From contig JALHRL010000001.1 of NCBI GenBank assembly GCA_022841465.1, positions 186,001-250,000 of the forward strand: a stretch of DNA of 64,000 nucleotides, given 5' to 3'. This document shows, piece after piece, positions 43,849 through 51,463 of the stretch (position 1 is the stretch's first letter; every line of letters begins with the position of its first letter). Below the pieces are notes generated by a model. The model ran no database searches, was not told the origin of the DNA, and was given only the letters and a program-made list of their open reading frames with translations. The DNA comes from Bacteroidia bacterium. Its GTDB lineage: Bacteria > Bacteroidota > Bacteroidia > B-17B0 > Aurantibacillaceae. The translations under genes were made by a program, and so were the position numbers.

Positions 43849-46089
43849 ATGGATATTAAAAAAAGTAGTTACAAAAAACTGTTGCAAGTAATTATACTGT
43901 TAGTTACGACTAATATAGTTCAAGCACAAAAAACCATACGTTATGATTTGTTTGTTAAAGATACTCTTGTAAATTTTGCTGGGAAAGAAAAACGAGCCAT
44001 TGCAGTAAACGGACAAATACCAATGCCAACACTTACGTTTACTGAAGGAGATACCGCCGAAATATACGTGCATAATGAATTAAATGAAAGCACATCATTA
44101 CATTGGCACGGTTTATTTTTGCCAAATAAAGAAGATGGCGTACCTTATCTTACGCAAATGCCTATTAAACCACACACTACGCATTTGTATAAATTTCCTA
44201 TTATCCAAAACGGCACACATTGGTATCACAGTCATTCGGGCTTACAGGAACAAATAGGAATGTACGGTTCATTTATAATGAATAAGCGTGAAGACGATAA
44301 AACATTTAGAAAAGGGATTGATGATTTACCTACTATACCGGTTGTTTTAAGTGAGTGGACAAACTACAATCCTAATAATGTACACCGAATGCTACATAAC
44401 GCTACGGATTGGTTTGCTATAAAAAAAGGTACTACACAAAGTTATGCCGAAGCCATTAAGCAAAAGCATCTCAAAACCAAATTGAAGAACGAATGGAAGC
44501 GGATGTTGGCTATGGATGTAAGCGATGTTTACTACAATAAATTTTTAATGAACGGTATAAACGAACAACAACTTTCACAGTTTAAAGGCGGAGATAAGGT
44601 AAGATTAAGGGTTTCAAATGGAGGAGCGTCCACTTATTTTTGGCTAACATACGCAGGGGGAAAAATAACCGTTGTAGCTAACGATGGTAATGATGTAGAG
44701 CCAGTAGATGTAGATAGGCTAATTATAGCTGTTTCCGAAACGTATGATATAATTGTTACCATACCTAACGATAGTACCTCCTACGAATTTTTAGCCACCA
44801 GCGAAGACCGTATTAATTCCGCTTCGATGTATTTGGGTAATGGCATTAAGCAATTAACCGCACCCCTTCCAAAATTAAAATATTTTGAAGGAATGAAGAT
44901 GATGAACGGCATGATGAAAATGAATGGCAATTTAGATGATATGGGAATGCAAATGAGCCTTAATCAAATGGATATGAATGTAGTAATGTATCCTGAAATT
45001 ACTGGCGAAGATAAACACAAAATGAATGACATGAAGATGGGTAGCGAACAATACAACAGCAATAAACTTTCTGATATTGTTACACTAAACTATTCCATGT
45101 TAAAATCGCCAGTAAGTACAAGTCTCCCAAAAGAGGCAATAGTAAAAGAATTACGTTTTGAACTTACAGGGAACATGAATCGTTACGTTTGGAGTTTGAA
45201 TAACAAAGTAGTTTCTGAAACCGATAAAATATTAATTAAAAAAGGCGAAAATGTGAGAATGATAATTTACAATGGCTCTATGATGCGCCACCCCATGCAC
45301 TTGCATGGACACGATTTTAGATTACTAAACGGACACGGTAACAATTCGCCATTAAAAAACATCGTAGATATTATGCCAATGGAAACTGACACTTTAGAAT
45401 TTAATGCAAATGTAGAAGGTGATTGGTTTTTTCATTGTCATATTTTATATCACATGATGAGCGGTATGGGACGAGTTTTTACTTATGAAAATCAAGCGAA
45501 CAATCCATTAATTCCAAATCCAAAATATGCGTATCGTAAATTAAAAAGCGATGATAGAAAATTTCATTTAATGCTGGAAAATGATTTTGCTTCAAACGGA
45601 AATGATGGAATGGCAATGATACAAAACACACGTTGGAGTATTGGTACAGAGTGGCGATTAGGCTACCATGATAAACATGGGTATGAAACTGAAACTCATA
45701 TTGGGCGGTACATCGGCAAAATGCAATGGTTTATGCCATTTGTAGGGTTTGATTGGCGTTACCGTAAATTAGGAATAGACGAACAAGAAACAAATTTATT
45801 TTCTCAAACAAACACAAAAGACAACCGAGCGCAAATCAGTTTAGGAATTAATTACACATTGCCTATGCTAATAATTGCTCAAGCCGAAGTGTATCAAGAT
45901 GGTAATGTGAGGTTACAATTAATGCGAGAAGATATACCAATAACTAAAAGGTTACGGGCTGGATTTATGATAAATACTGATAAAGAATATATGGTTGACC
46001 TGCGATACATCTTAAATAAAAATCTTGGAGTTAGAACTCATTACGATAGCGATATGGGGTTTGGTGTAGGAGTTAGTTTGAATTATTAA
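43849..46089 (+). CDS. CopA-like multicopper oxidase fused to a CopB-like barrel region
   Basis: 746 residues: signal peptide, oxidase domains 1-3 with HWHGLFLP, HWYHSHSG, HPMHLHGHDF and HCHILYHMMSGMG. A Met-rich insert (MKMMNGMMKMNGNLDDMGMQ) near residue 345-365 likely binds Cu(I). The last ~190 residues (from about 555) are unlike an oxidase: ENDFASNGND, RWSIGTEWRLGYHDKHGYET, SLGINYTLPMLI, the strand pattern of CopB outer-membrane domains. A single protein therefore joins oxidase and barrel-like domains. Confidence 0.82.
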   Translation: MDIKKSSYKKLLQVIILLVTTNIVQAQKTIRYDLFVKDTLVNFAGKEKRAIAVNGQIPMPTLTFTEGDTAEIYVHNELNESTSLHWHGLFLPNKEDGVPYLTQMPIKPHTTHLYKFPIIQNGTHWYHSHSGLQEQIGMYGSFIMNKREDDKTFRKGIDDLPTIPVVLSEWTNYNPNNVHRMLHNATDWFAIKKGTTQSYAEAIKQKHLKTKLKNEWKRMLAMDVSDVYYNKFLMNGINEQQLSQFKGGDKVRLRVSNGGASTYFWLTYAGGKITVVANDGNDVEPVDVDRLIIAVSETYDIIVTIPNDSTSYEFLATSEDRINSASMYLGNGIKQLTAPLPKLKYFEGMKMMNGMMKMNGNLDDMGMQMSLNQMDMNVVMYPEITGEDKHKMNDMKMGSEQYNSNKLSDIVTLNYSMLKSPVSTSLPKEAIVKELRFELTGNMNRYVWSLNNKVVSETDKILIKKGENVRMIIYNGSMMRHPMHLHGHDFRLLNGHGNNSPLKNIVDIMPMETDTLEFNANVEGDWFFHCHILYHMMSGMGRVFTYENQANNPLIPNPKYAYRKLKSDDRKFHLMLENDFASNGNDGMAMIQNTRWSIGTEWRLGYHDKHGYETETHIGRYIGKMQWFMPFVGFDWRYRKLGIDEQETNLFSQTNTKDNRAQISLGINYTLPMLIIAQAEVYQDGNVRLQLMREDIPITKRLRAGFMINTDKEYMVDLRYILNKNLGVRTHYDSDMGFGVGVSLNY

Positions 46090-46641
46090 TGATTCTCTTT
46101 TAGTTTGCATTAGAAAAACCCAAAAAATGCAGATTTAATTGCTTTATTTTAACTTTGGTTAATTGCTCCATAACTGTATCTCAAACTTGAAATTTTGTCC
46201 CTAAATACCCCTTGAATACATCCTAATAAGTGAACCGATGTTTTCAATTACATCGTAAACTTTAAAATGATGTTTCTAACCTCATCGCAATTTTTAAAGA
46301 ACTTTTTTTAACTCTATCGTAGTATGCAAAAATCGCTCCGTAAAGTGAAAATAGAAGTTTATAAAAGTGAAAATAATGCTATCAAAACCTAAAAAATTCG
46401 ATAGATAATTTTATTACCAATAGAATTATTAAAAAGCAAAAATAATCTAAGAAATACAGTATCAATTAAAATTCAGTTACATTCATCGAGGTTAAATATC
46501 CGCTTAGTTGCGTTTTTTCTTAAATTAATTTTGTGTAAAAAAAAGCTAAAAATAGCAAACTTAATATATTGATAATCAATCATATAAGCGAATTATTTTG
46601 TATATTTGTTCTGTGCCATTTTTAGCAAAAAAAAATGGACT
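46090..46641. other. 552-base gap before the recombinase operon, with imperfect 32-bp repeats
   Basis: No gene is credible. Two and a half imperfect 32-base units start with CATCG at 46251 and 46283, and TATCG at 46315; the first two share about 21 of 32 bases. The right end holds the recombinase promoter. The repeats may be recombinase-binding or regulatory sites; the match is weak. Confidence 0.4.
46601..46608 (+). promoter_or_regulatory. -7 element of the recombinase operon
   Basis: TATATTTG fits the Bacteroidota -7 consensus TAnnTTTG, 34 bases before the first start codon. No -33 TTTG at ideal spacing was found. Confidence 0.5.
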
Positions 46642-46929
46642 ATGAAAAAGACAAATTTTAAACTGGAAGAAGCGAGGCAATTAATAAAACCAAAAATTAG
46701 TTTGGAGGAATTTAAAAAAATGCTCAATAAAAATGGAGATAATTTTAGTGATGATGATATAAAAGAAATTAGGGACTTCCTATACATCATTGCTGAAATT
46801 GATTTTATCATGTTTAGAGAATACATAAAAGATAAAGAAGAACAATATTTGGCAACGCAGGGAGAGGCAAATATTATTTCCATGTCTAAAAATAAAGAAG
46901 AAAATAATGACTATTTAAAATCAGCGTAA
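46642..46929 (+). CDS. Small acidic helical protein, partner of the serine recombinase
   Basis: 95 residues from the ATG at 46642 (an earlier in-frame start at 46606 overlaps the promoter). Helical, Lys/Glu-rich (ISLEEFKKMLNKNGDNFSDD, IKEIRDFLYIIAEIDF). Similar small genes precede serine recombinases in Bacteroidota. One base before the recombinase start. A directionality or accessory factor is possible. Confidence 0.6.
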   Translation: MKKTNFKLEEARQLIKPKISLEEFKKMLNKNGDNFSDDDIKEIRDFLYIIAEIDFIMFREYIKDKEEQYLATQGEANIISMSKNKEENNDYLKSA

Positions 46930-46930
46930 T

Positions 46931-48532
46931 ATGAAAAGAAGAGCAATTATTTACATTAGAGTATCAACCGATGAACAAGCCGATAAAGGTTACAGTTTAA
47001 AACATCAGTTAGAACGATTGGAAAAATATTGCGAACTACAAAATATTGAAGTAGTTGCAATTTATAAAGAGGACTACTCTGCAAAAACATTTAATCGCCC
47101 CGAATTCACAAAGTTATTAGCAACACTAAAGAAACATAAAAACTATGCCGACTTGTTGTTGTTTACAAAGTGGGATAGGTTTTCACGTAACGCTGGTGAT
47201 GCTTACAGCATGATTAGCCAATTAAACAGATTAGGAGTTGAGCCTCAAGCAATGGAACAGCCATTGGATTTAGCTATCCCTGAAAATAAAATTATGTTGG
47301 CATTCTATTTGGCAGCACCCGAAGTAGAAAACGATAGAAGGGCATTAAATGTTTTGGTTGGTATGCGCCGAGCAAGAAAAGAAGGACGCTGGATGGCAAC
47401 AGCACCAAAAGGCTATAAGAACACACGAGATGCGTTGAACAATAAAATTATTTTACCAAGTGATGATGCCATTTATATCAAATTCATTTTTGAAGAATTA
47501 GCAAATGGTATTTATAATATTGAACAAGTAAGAAAAATGGCAGCCGATAAAGGCTTTGATTGTAGCAAAAACAATATGTGGGTATTAGTTCGTAACCCTG
47601 TGTATTGTGGTAAGATTCAAGTACCTGCATACAAGGATGAGCCTTCGGATATTGTAAATGGAATGCACCCTCCTATTATTTCTGAAGAACTATTTTATAA
47701 AGTACAAGATATTTTAGATGGTCGTAAACGAAATGTACCCATGAAGAATACGGCAAAAGATGAATTGCCTTTAAGAGGCTTTTTGGTATGCAAAAGTTGT
47801 GGCGAAAAATTAACCGGGAGTGCATCAAAAGGGAGGACGGGTAATAGATACTTTTATTACCATTGCAAAAAGGGATGCGGAGAACGTTTTAAAGCCCCTG
47901 AAGCTAACCGTATATTTTTAAACGAGTTATTAAAGTTTGAGTTTAAACCACAAGTTATTGATGCTTACTATAAAATAATGCACGAAATGTTTAAGTCAAA
48001 CGGAGAGAATAAAAGTCAAGCCATAAAATCAATAAATACCGAAATTAACTTGAATAGGGAACGTATAAATAAAGCCCAACAAATGATGTTAGACGGTGAT
48101 TTAAGTTCGGCAGAGTTTAGGAACATCAAAGCTCAATTTCAGCCTGAAATAGATAGATTATCTCGTAAGGTTATTGAAGTTGCTAGTTTAGACGCTAACT
48201 ATAAAAGATATATGGATGGGGGTTTTAGTTTATTGAAACACTTTGCCAGTCAGTACGAAAGGGCAAATTTAGACACTAAGCAAAAACTAATTGGTTCGAT
48301 TTTTCCTGAGAAATTAGTTTTTGAAAATAATGAATATCGAACCAAAAATATGATGAGTGTTGTTTACAAAATATGTAGTAAAATCAATGCTTTTGGGGCA
48401 AATAAAAATGGGACTGATGTTGATTTCTCAACTCAGTCCCATCGGGTGAGCCCCATAACATTCATTTCGAACGAATTACTTGCCGATACTAAAGAAATGG
48501 CTGAATTATACGATTTGTTCTTTTCTGAGTAA
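46931..48532 (+). CDS. Large serine recombinase
   Basis: 533 residues. Resolvase-like catalytic domain with Ser12 in AIIYIRVSTDEQ, and arginines in TKWDRFSRNAGD. A recombinase domain (GYKNTRDALNN) and a zinc ribbon (CKSCGEKLTGSASKGR ... CKKGCGERF) follow, with coiled coil near 345-400. It integrates or excises DNA at att sites without repeats. It probably mobilises the neighbouring defence genes or the whole accessory region. The 3' end carries an unusual hairpin (48395-48454). Confidence 0.9.
   Translation: MKRRAIIYIRVSTDEQADKGYSLKHQLERLEKYCELQNIEVVAIYKEDYSAKTFNRPEFTKLLATLKKHKNYADLLLFTKWDRFSRNAGDAYSMISQLNRLGVEPQAMEQPLDLAIPENKIMLAFYLAAPEVENDRRALNVLVGMRRARKEGRWMATAPKGYKNTRDALNNKIILPSDDAIYIKFIFEELANGIYNIEQVRKMAADKGFDCSKNNMWVLVRNPVYCGKIQVPAYKDEPSDIVNGMHPPIISEELFYKVQDILDGRKRNVPMKNTAKDELPLRGFLVCKSCGEKLTGSASKGRTGNRYFYYHCKKGCGERFKAPEANRIFLNELLKFEFKPQVIDAYYKIMHEMFKSNGENKSQAIKSINTEINLNRERINKAQQMMLDGDLSSAEFRNIKAQFQPEIDRLSRKVIEVASLDANYKRYMDGGFSLLKHFASQYERANLDTKQKLIGSIFPEKLVFENNEYRTKNMMSVVYKICSKINAFGANKNGTDVDFSTQSHRVSPITFISNELLADTKEMAELYDLFFSE
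48395..48454. other. Nested hairpin in the 3' end of the recombinase gene
   Basis: TGGGACTGA (48409-48417) pairs with TCAGTCCCA (48433-48441), inner GTTGA with TCAAC around a TTTC loop; an outer GGGGC...GCCCC pair brackets it. This is a nearly continuous 14-bp stem inside coding sequence. It may be an attachment-site remnant, an RNA element or a processing site. Confidence 0.6.
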
Positions 48533-48613
48533 TAGAAAAACACACTAAAATATTTAATGAATTATCGAAATTATGGGTATTATAAAGACTTAGTATTTCA
48601 GGCAAATGTTTGG

Positions 48614-49498
48614 TTAACTCTTAACGATAATTCTAGTTCTCGTTTTCTTACTTTCTCCTTTAGGGAATATTAAAACAAAGCCATTGAAGGTATTATTAAA
48701 AAAGTGGTAATGAAAATCGTTTTTTCCATTTGCCGTATCAAGGTTAATGGTTCCGTCCAGTTTCATTCGCTTATTAATTGAATGATCCTTCATAAAAGCC
48801 CATTTATAACCAAATTTTTCCGGCCATGAAATGTGCCCAAATTCCTTTGCGAAAGGTGTTGAGTGAAAAGCATTTCTGAAATTACTATTAACAACCTGAC
48901 CTTTTTTATTTAAAGATTCTAAAACCAATAATGCACATCTATGCTTTGACGTTTCGACATATCTTCTTAAAGTGGCATGACCTGATGCACCAAAATGCTT
49001 AGAAACTTGAAGAGCAGATGGAATGCCAAGTTCATATTTTTTCACTTCGTTTACAAACCTATCATTTTGGAATAATGTAATAGAAGCAAAATAATTGGCT
49101 TCGGCCTCAAATTCCTCAGTAATATCTGGATCAAGGGTTTCATCATCATCTAAAAATTGTAATGTTTGTTTTTGCCACGGCAAAACGCTATGCCCGGTTT
49201 CGTGCAACTTAACAAAAGATTGCCTACTTTCTTTTTGCTCAAGGTCAAGATAAATAAGCTTTTCTGATCGATCTAAAAACCCTCTGACTTTTGATAAACC
49301 CGATTTTAATGCGTCTGAAAAAAAGAAAGTTTTATACTTTTTTTCTAAAGACTTTAAATCAATTCCTTCGGCAATTACTAAATCTGAATACTGAATAATT
49401 TTATCAATTGGGGTAGGGAAAACATCTAGTGATTTCGATCCCCTTAGTATTTCATGCGAAATATTTTCTATATCCTTTTTCGATTGTAATTGCTCCAC
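48614..49498 (-). CDS. capP: CapP-like ImmA/IrrE-family metalloprotease
   Basis: 294 residues, GTG start two bases after the capH stop. HExxH zinc motif KLHETGH (H99, E100, H103) and the third ligand in EEFEAEANYFAS (~129-139). The C-terminal ~110 residues are a separate beta-rich domain (FGYKWAFMKDHSINKRMKLD). In published CapH-CapP modules of CBASS operons, CapP cleaves CapH when single-stranded DNA signals damage, releasing transcription. Order, size and divergence from the CBASS operon fit that role. Confidence 0.8.
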   Translation of the reverse strand: MEQLQSKKDIENISHEILRGSKSLDVFPTPIDKIIQYSDLVIAEGIDLKSLEKKYKTFFFSDALKSGLSKVRGFLDRSEKLIYLDLEQKESRQSFVKLHETGHSVLPWQKQTLQFLDDDETLDPDITEEFEAEANYFASITLFQNDRFVNEVKKYELGIPSALQVSKHFGASGHATLRRYVETSKHRCALLVLESLNKKGQVVNSNFRNAFHSTPFAKEFGHISWPEKFGYKWAFMKDHSINKRMKLDGTINLDTANGKNDFHYHFFNNTFNGFVLIFPKGESKKTRTRIIVKS

Positions 49499-49500
49499 TC

Positions 49501-49848
49501 TTATTTCTTAGACTTTAAGAATTTAATAAAATTAACTATTTCTTTCTCTTCATCTGTAGATAATTTATCTTTATAAAAAGCAATTTCTTTTTCAAGAGTG
49601 CTTTGTGGTTTTTCTTCAGCTGATTGACTATTTTTTTCTATAATTCCAGCAGCAGTTAATAAAACATTAAGATTGATTTTATAAACGTTTGCTAATTTGT
49701 ATAAAACGTTTGCCGATGGTTTTTTTATTTTATCATTTTCAAGCTGACTTAAATAAGCATTAGAAATGCCTGTAGATTCTTCAACTTCTCTAAGAGTTAG
49801 GGAAACATTTTCTCTTGTACTCTTTAGAGTTTTACCTAGTGTTTCCAT
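49501..49848 (-). CDS. capH: CapH-like XRE repressor
   Basis: 115 residues: HTH_XRE at ~8-62 (LTLREVEESTGISNAYLSQL, ENDKIKKPSANVLYKLANVY), then a short linker and a C-terminal helix (EKEIVNFIKFLKSKK) probably for dimerisation. Small size and co-transcription with the protease suit the CapH type that CapP cleaves. Its promoter and that of the CBASS operon share a motif (see regulatory features). Confidence 0.8.
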   Translation of the reverse strand: METLGKTLKSTRENVSLTLREVEESTGISNAYLSQLENDKIKKPSANVLYKLANVYKINLNVLLTAAGIIEKNSQSAEEKPQSTLEKEIAFYKDKLSTDEEKEIVNFIKFLKSKK

Positions 49849-49862
49849 GATTTATTTTTTTA

Positions 49863-49892
49863 TAAAGGTACGAAATAATCTAAATCTATCAA
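49863..49892 (-). promoter_or_regulatory. capH promoter with candidate operator
   Basis: On the minus strand TTG (49890-49892), 19 bases, TACCTTTA (49863-49870), one base off the TAnnTTTG consensus. The spacer contains the inverted half of the shared motif (AATCTAAAT on the plus strand, 49877-49885). Confidence 0.65.
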
Positions 49893-49930
49893 GCCTTGAA
49901 ATAAATTTTAATAAAAATATATCGAAATGC

Positions 49931-49961
49931 TTGCGTAGTAAATTTAGATTTTGTATCTTTG
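49931..49961 (+). promoter_or_regulatory. Plus-strand promoter, probably of the CBASS operon, with candidate operator
   Basis: TTG (49931-49933), 20 bases, TATCTTTG (49954-49961), an exact -7 consensus. The spacer contains ATTTAGATT (49942-49950), the inverse of the capH-side motif. Aligned, the two promoters read GCTTG..TAG....TTTAGATT..GTA.CTTT. It would give a ~465-base leader before the CD-NTase gene; a nearer promoter cannot be excluded. Confidence 0.6.
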
Positions 49962-50107
49962 TACTGTTTTGATGAAATATGTCCTTTTACTACCGAAAAT
50001 CCAAAATGGCAGACTAAAACTAACAATTTGTCGGTAAACAACTAAATAAATAGTCAAATTAACAAAAATTAAGAATGGAATGGTTTATGAAAGTATAACA
50101 GTATGTA

Positions 50108-50201
50108 TATAAAAACAAAAGTGAGCCTACCTAGCTCACTGTATTGTTAAAAGTACATACGCTCTAAAAAATATTGATTGTAGGTAACTTTTTCGATTCG
50201 A
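50108..50201 (-). ncRNA. Candidate small RNA antisense to the CBASS leader
   Basis: A consensus promoter on the minus strand (50207-50237) is followed by ~95 bases without a reading frame of note and a terminator: GTGAGC pairs with GCTCAC (50121-50139), then TTTTGTTTTTATA. It would be antisense to the long 5' leader of the CBASS mRNA. I could not match it to a known RNA family; it does not resemble SRP RNA. Confidence 0.5.
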
Positions 50202-50206
50202 GACCG

Positions 50207-50237
50207 CAAAAGTAACAAAGCATTTGAATAAAACAAA
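50207..50237 (-). promoter_or_regulatory. Consensus promoter of the antisense small RNA
   Basis: On the minus strand TTTG (50234-50237), exactly 19 bases, TACTTTTG (50207-50214): a full match to the Bacteroidota consensus. Confidence 0.65.
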
Positions 50238-50431
50238 TTCTCCCCCCTATCAAAAAATTTCCCCGAGCACAACATAAATTATTTTACAAAAAAAGTAAAA
50301 GGTAAATAAATAGCATCCGGATTGTTGTGCAATCCCCAGTAGAAAAATAGTAAGGCATTTATGCTGAACAAATGTGTCGTAAAATTTTGCGGCATTAATA
50401 AATAACGTTTAATAAATAAAAATTATAATAA

Positions 50432-51463
50432 ATGAGTACAGTTATACAATCACAGTTTTATAAGTTTCATGATACAATAAAATTAGAAGCTATCGATAAT
50501 AAACAGGTTATTGAAAAGAGAGATATGCTAATCGAAGAGATTAAAGCGTATCTAAAAAAGAAATCAGAAGAAAGTGGCAAACCCCTAATTACTTTCTCAG
50601 TTTTTAATCAAGGTAGTTACCCTATGGGTACGGGTAATAAACCTGCGAATGATAAAGATGATTATGATATTGATGCGGGACTTTTGTTTAATTTATCGAA
50701 AGATGATTACACTCCTTTAGAAGTAAAGAAATGGGTATTTGAAGCATTGGACACAAAACAGTTTAGAACTGTTCAATGGAAAAAACCATGTATTCGTGTT
50801 CAATATATTGAAGATGGTTTTCCGAAATTTCACATCGATTTTGCTGTTTATTCCGATGGGAATACAGATACGAAAACGTATATCGCTAAAGGAACACCTA
50901 CTATTTCTAAAGACCAAGTTAAATGGGAGATTTCAGAACCAAAACGCCTGAAAGAGTTAATTAACGGGAAATATACAGACTCCCTTGATAAGAGTCAGTT
51001 TATCAGAACCATTCGTTATTTCAAAAGATGGAAGGACAATAAATTTGATTCTGTAAATGGGAAACCAACCGGAATAGCTTTAACCGCCCTTGCTTACAAT
51101 GGCTTTAAACCTTATACTAAGGAGTACTTTAATGGTCAGGAAAATATCCAGGATTTAAAAGCGCTGATTGATTTTACAAATTATATCATAGGTCAGTTCA
51201 GTTGGAAAAGGATTGAGGCTAAATTACCAGTACCTCCATACAATGACCTGTTTAAAAAAATGACTGATGACCAATGCACCGTTTTTAAAGAAAAACTTCA
51301 AAAATTAAAAGAGGTTTTAGTAGCCGCTCAAAACGAAGCCGATCCACACGAAGCTTGTAAAATTCTAAAGAAAGAGTTTGGAGATGATTTTCCAGTCCCC
51401 CCAAAAGAAGAGACTGCGCAAAACAGAAAAAGAGCTGTTGTAGGAACTAACGAATCTGCGTAA
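50432..51463 (+). CDS. CD-NTase, cyclic (oligo)nucleotide synthase of CBASS
   Basis: 343 residues. Nucleotidyltransferase motifs: GS of GSYPMGTGNKP (G61-S62), first metal ligands DYDIDAG (D79, D81), third Asp D136 in KFHIDFAVY. A helical OAS/cGAS-type C-terminal domain follows. It makes a cyclic nucleotide signal on phage infection. The C-terminus ends KRAVVGTNESA, a flexible tail; in type II systems Cap2 conjugates the CD-NTase C-terminus to targets. The product is unknown; SAVED effectors usually bind cyclic trinucleotides. The stop overlaps the next start (TAATG). Confidence 0.9.
   Translation: MSTVIQSQFYKFHDTIKLEAIDNKQVIEKRDMLIEEIKAYLKKKSEESGKPLITFSVFNQGSYPMGTGNKPANDKDDYDIDAGLLFNLSKDDYTPLEVKKWVFEALDTKQFRTVQWKKPCIRVQYIEDGFPKFHIDFAVYSDGNTDTKTYIAKGTPTISKDQVKWEISEPKRLKELINGKYTDSLDKSQFIRTIRYFKRWKDNKFDSVNGKPTGIALTALAYNGFKPYTKEYFNGQENIQDLKALIDFTNYIIGQFSWKRIEAKLPVPPYNDLFKKMTDDQCTVFKEKLQKLKEVLVAAQNEADPHEACKILKKEFGDDFPVPPKEETAQNRKRAVVGTNESA

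Noticed and set aside
50108-50201. SRP RNA or tRNA
   Set aside because: No SRP core motif (GGAA loop, AGCAG) and no tRNA cloverleaf; length alone is not enough.
50041-50431. Short plus-strand frames as leader peptides of the CBASS operon
   Set aside because: A 21-codon frame near 49973 exists but has no conserved or regulatory feature I can name.
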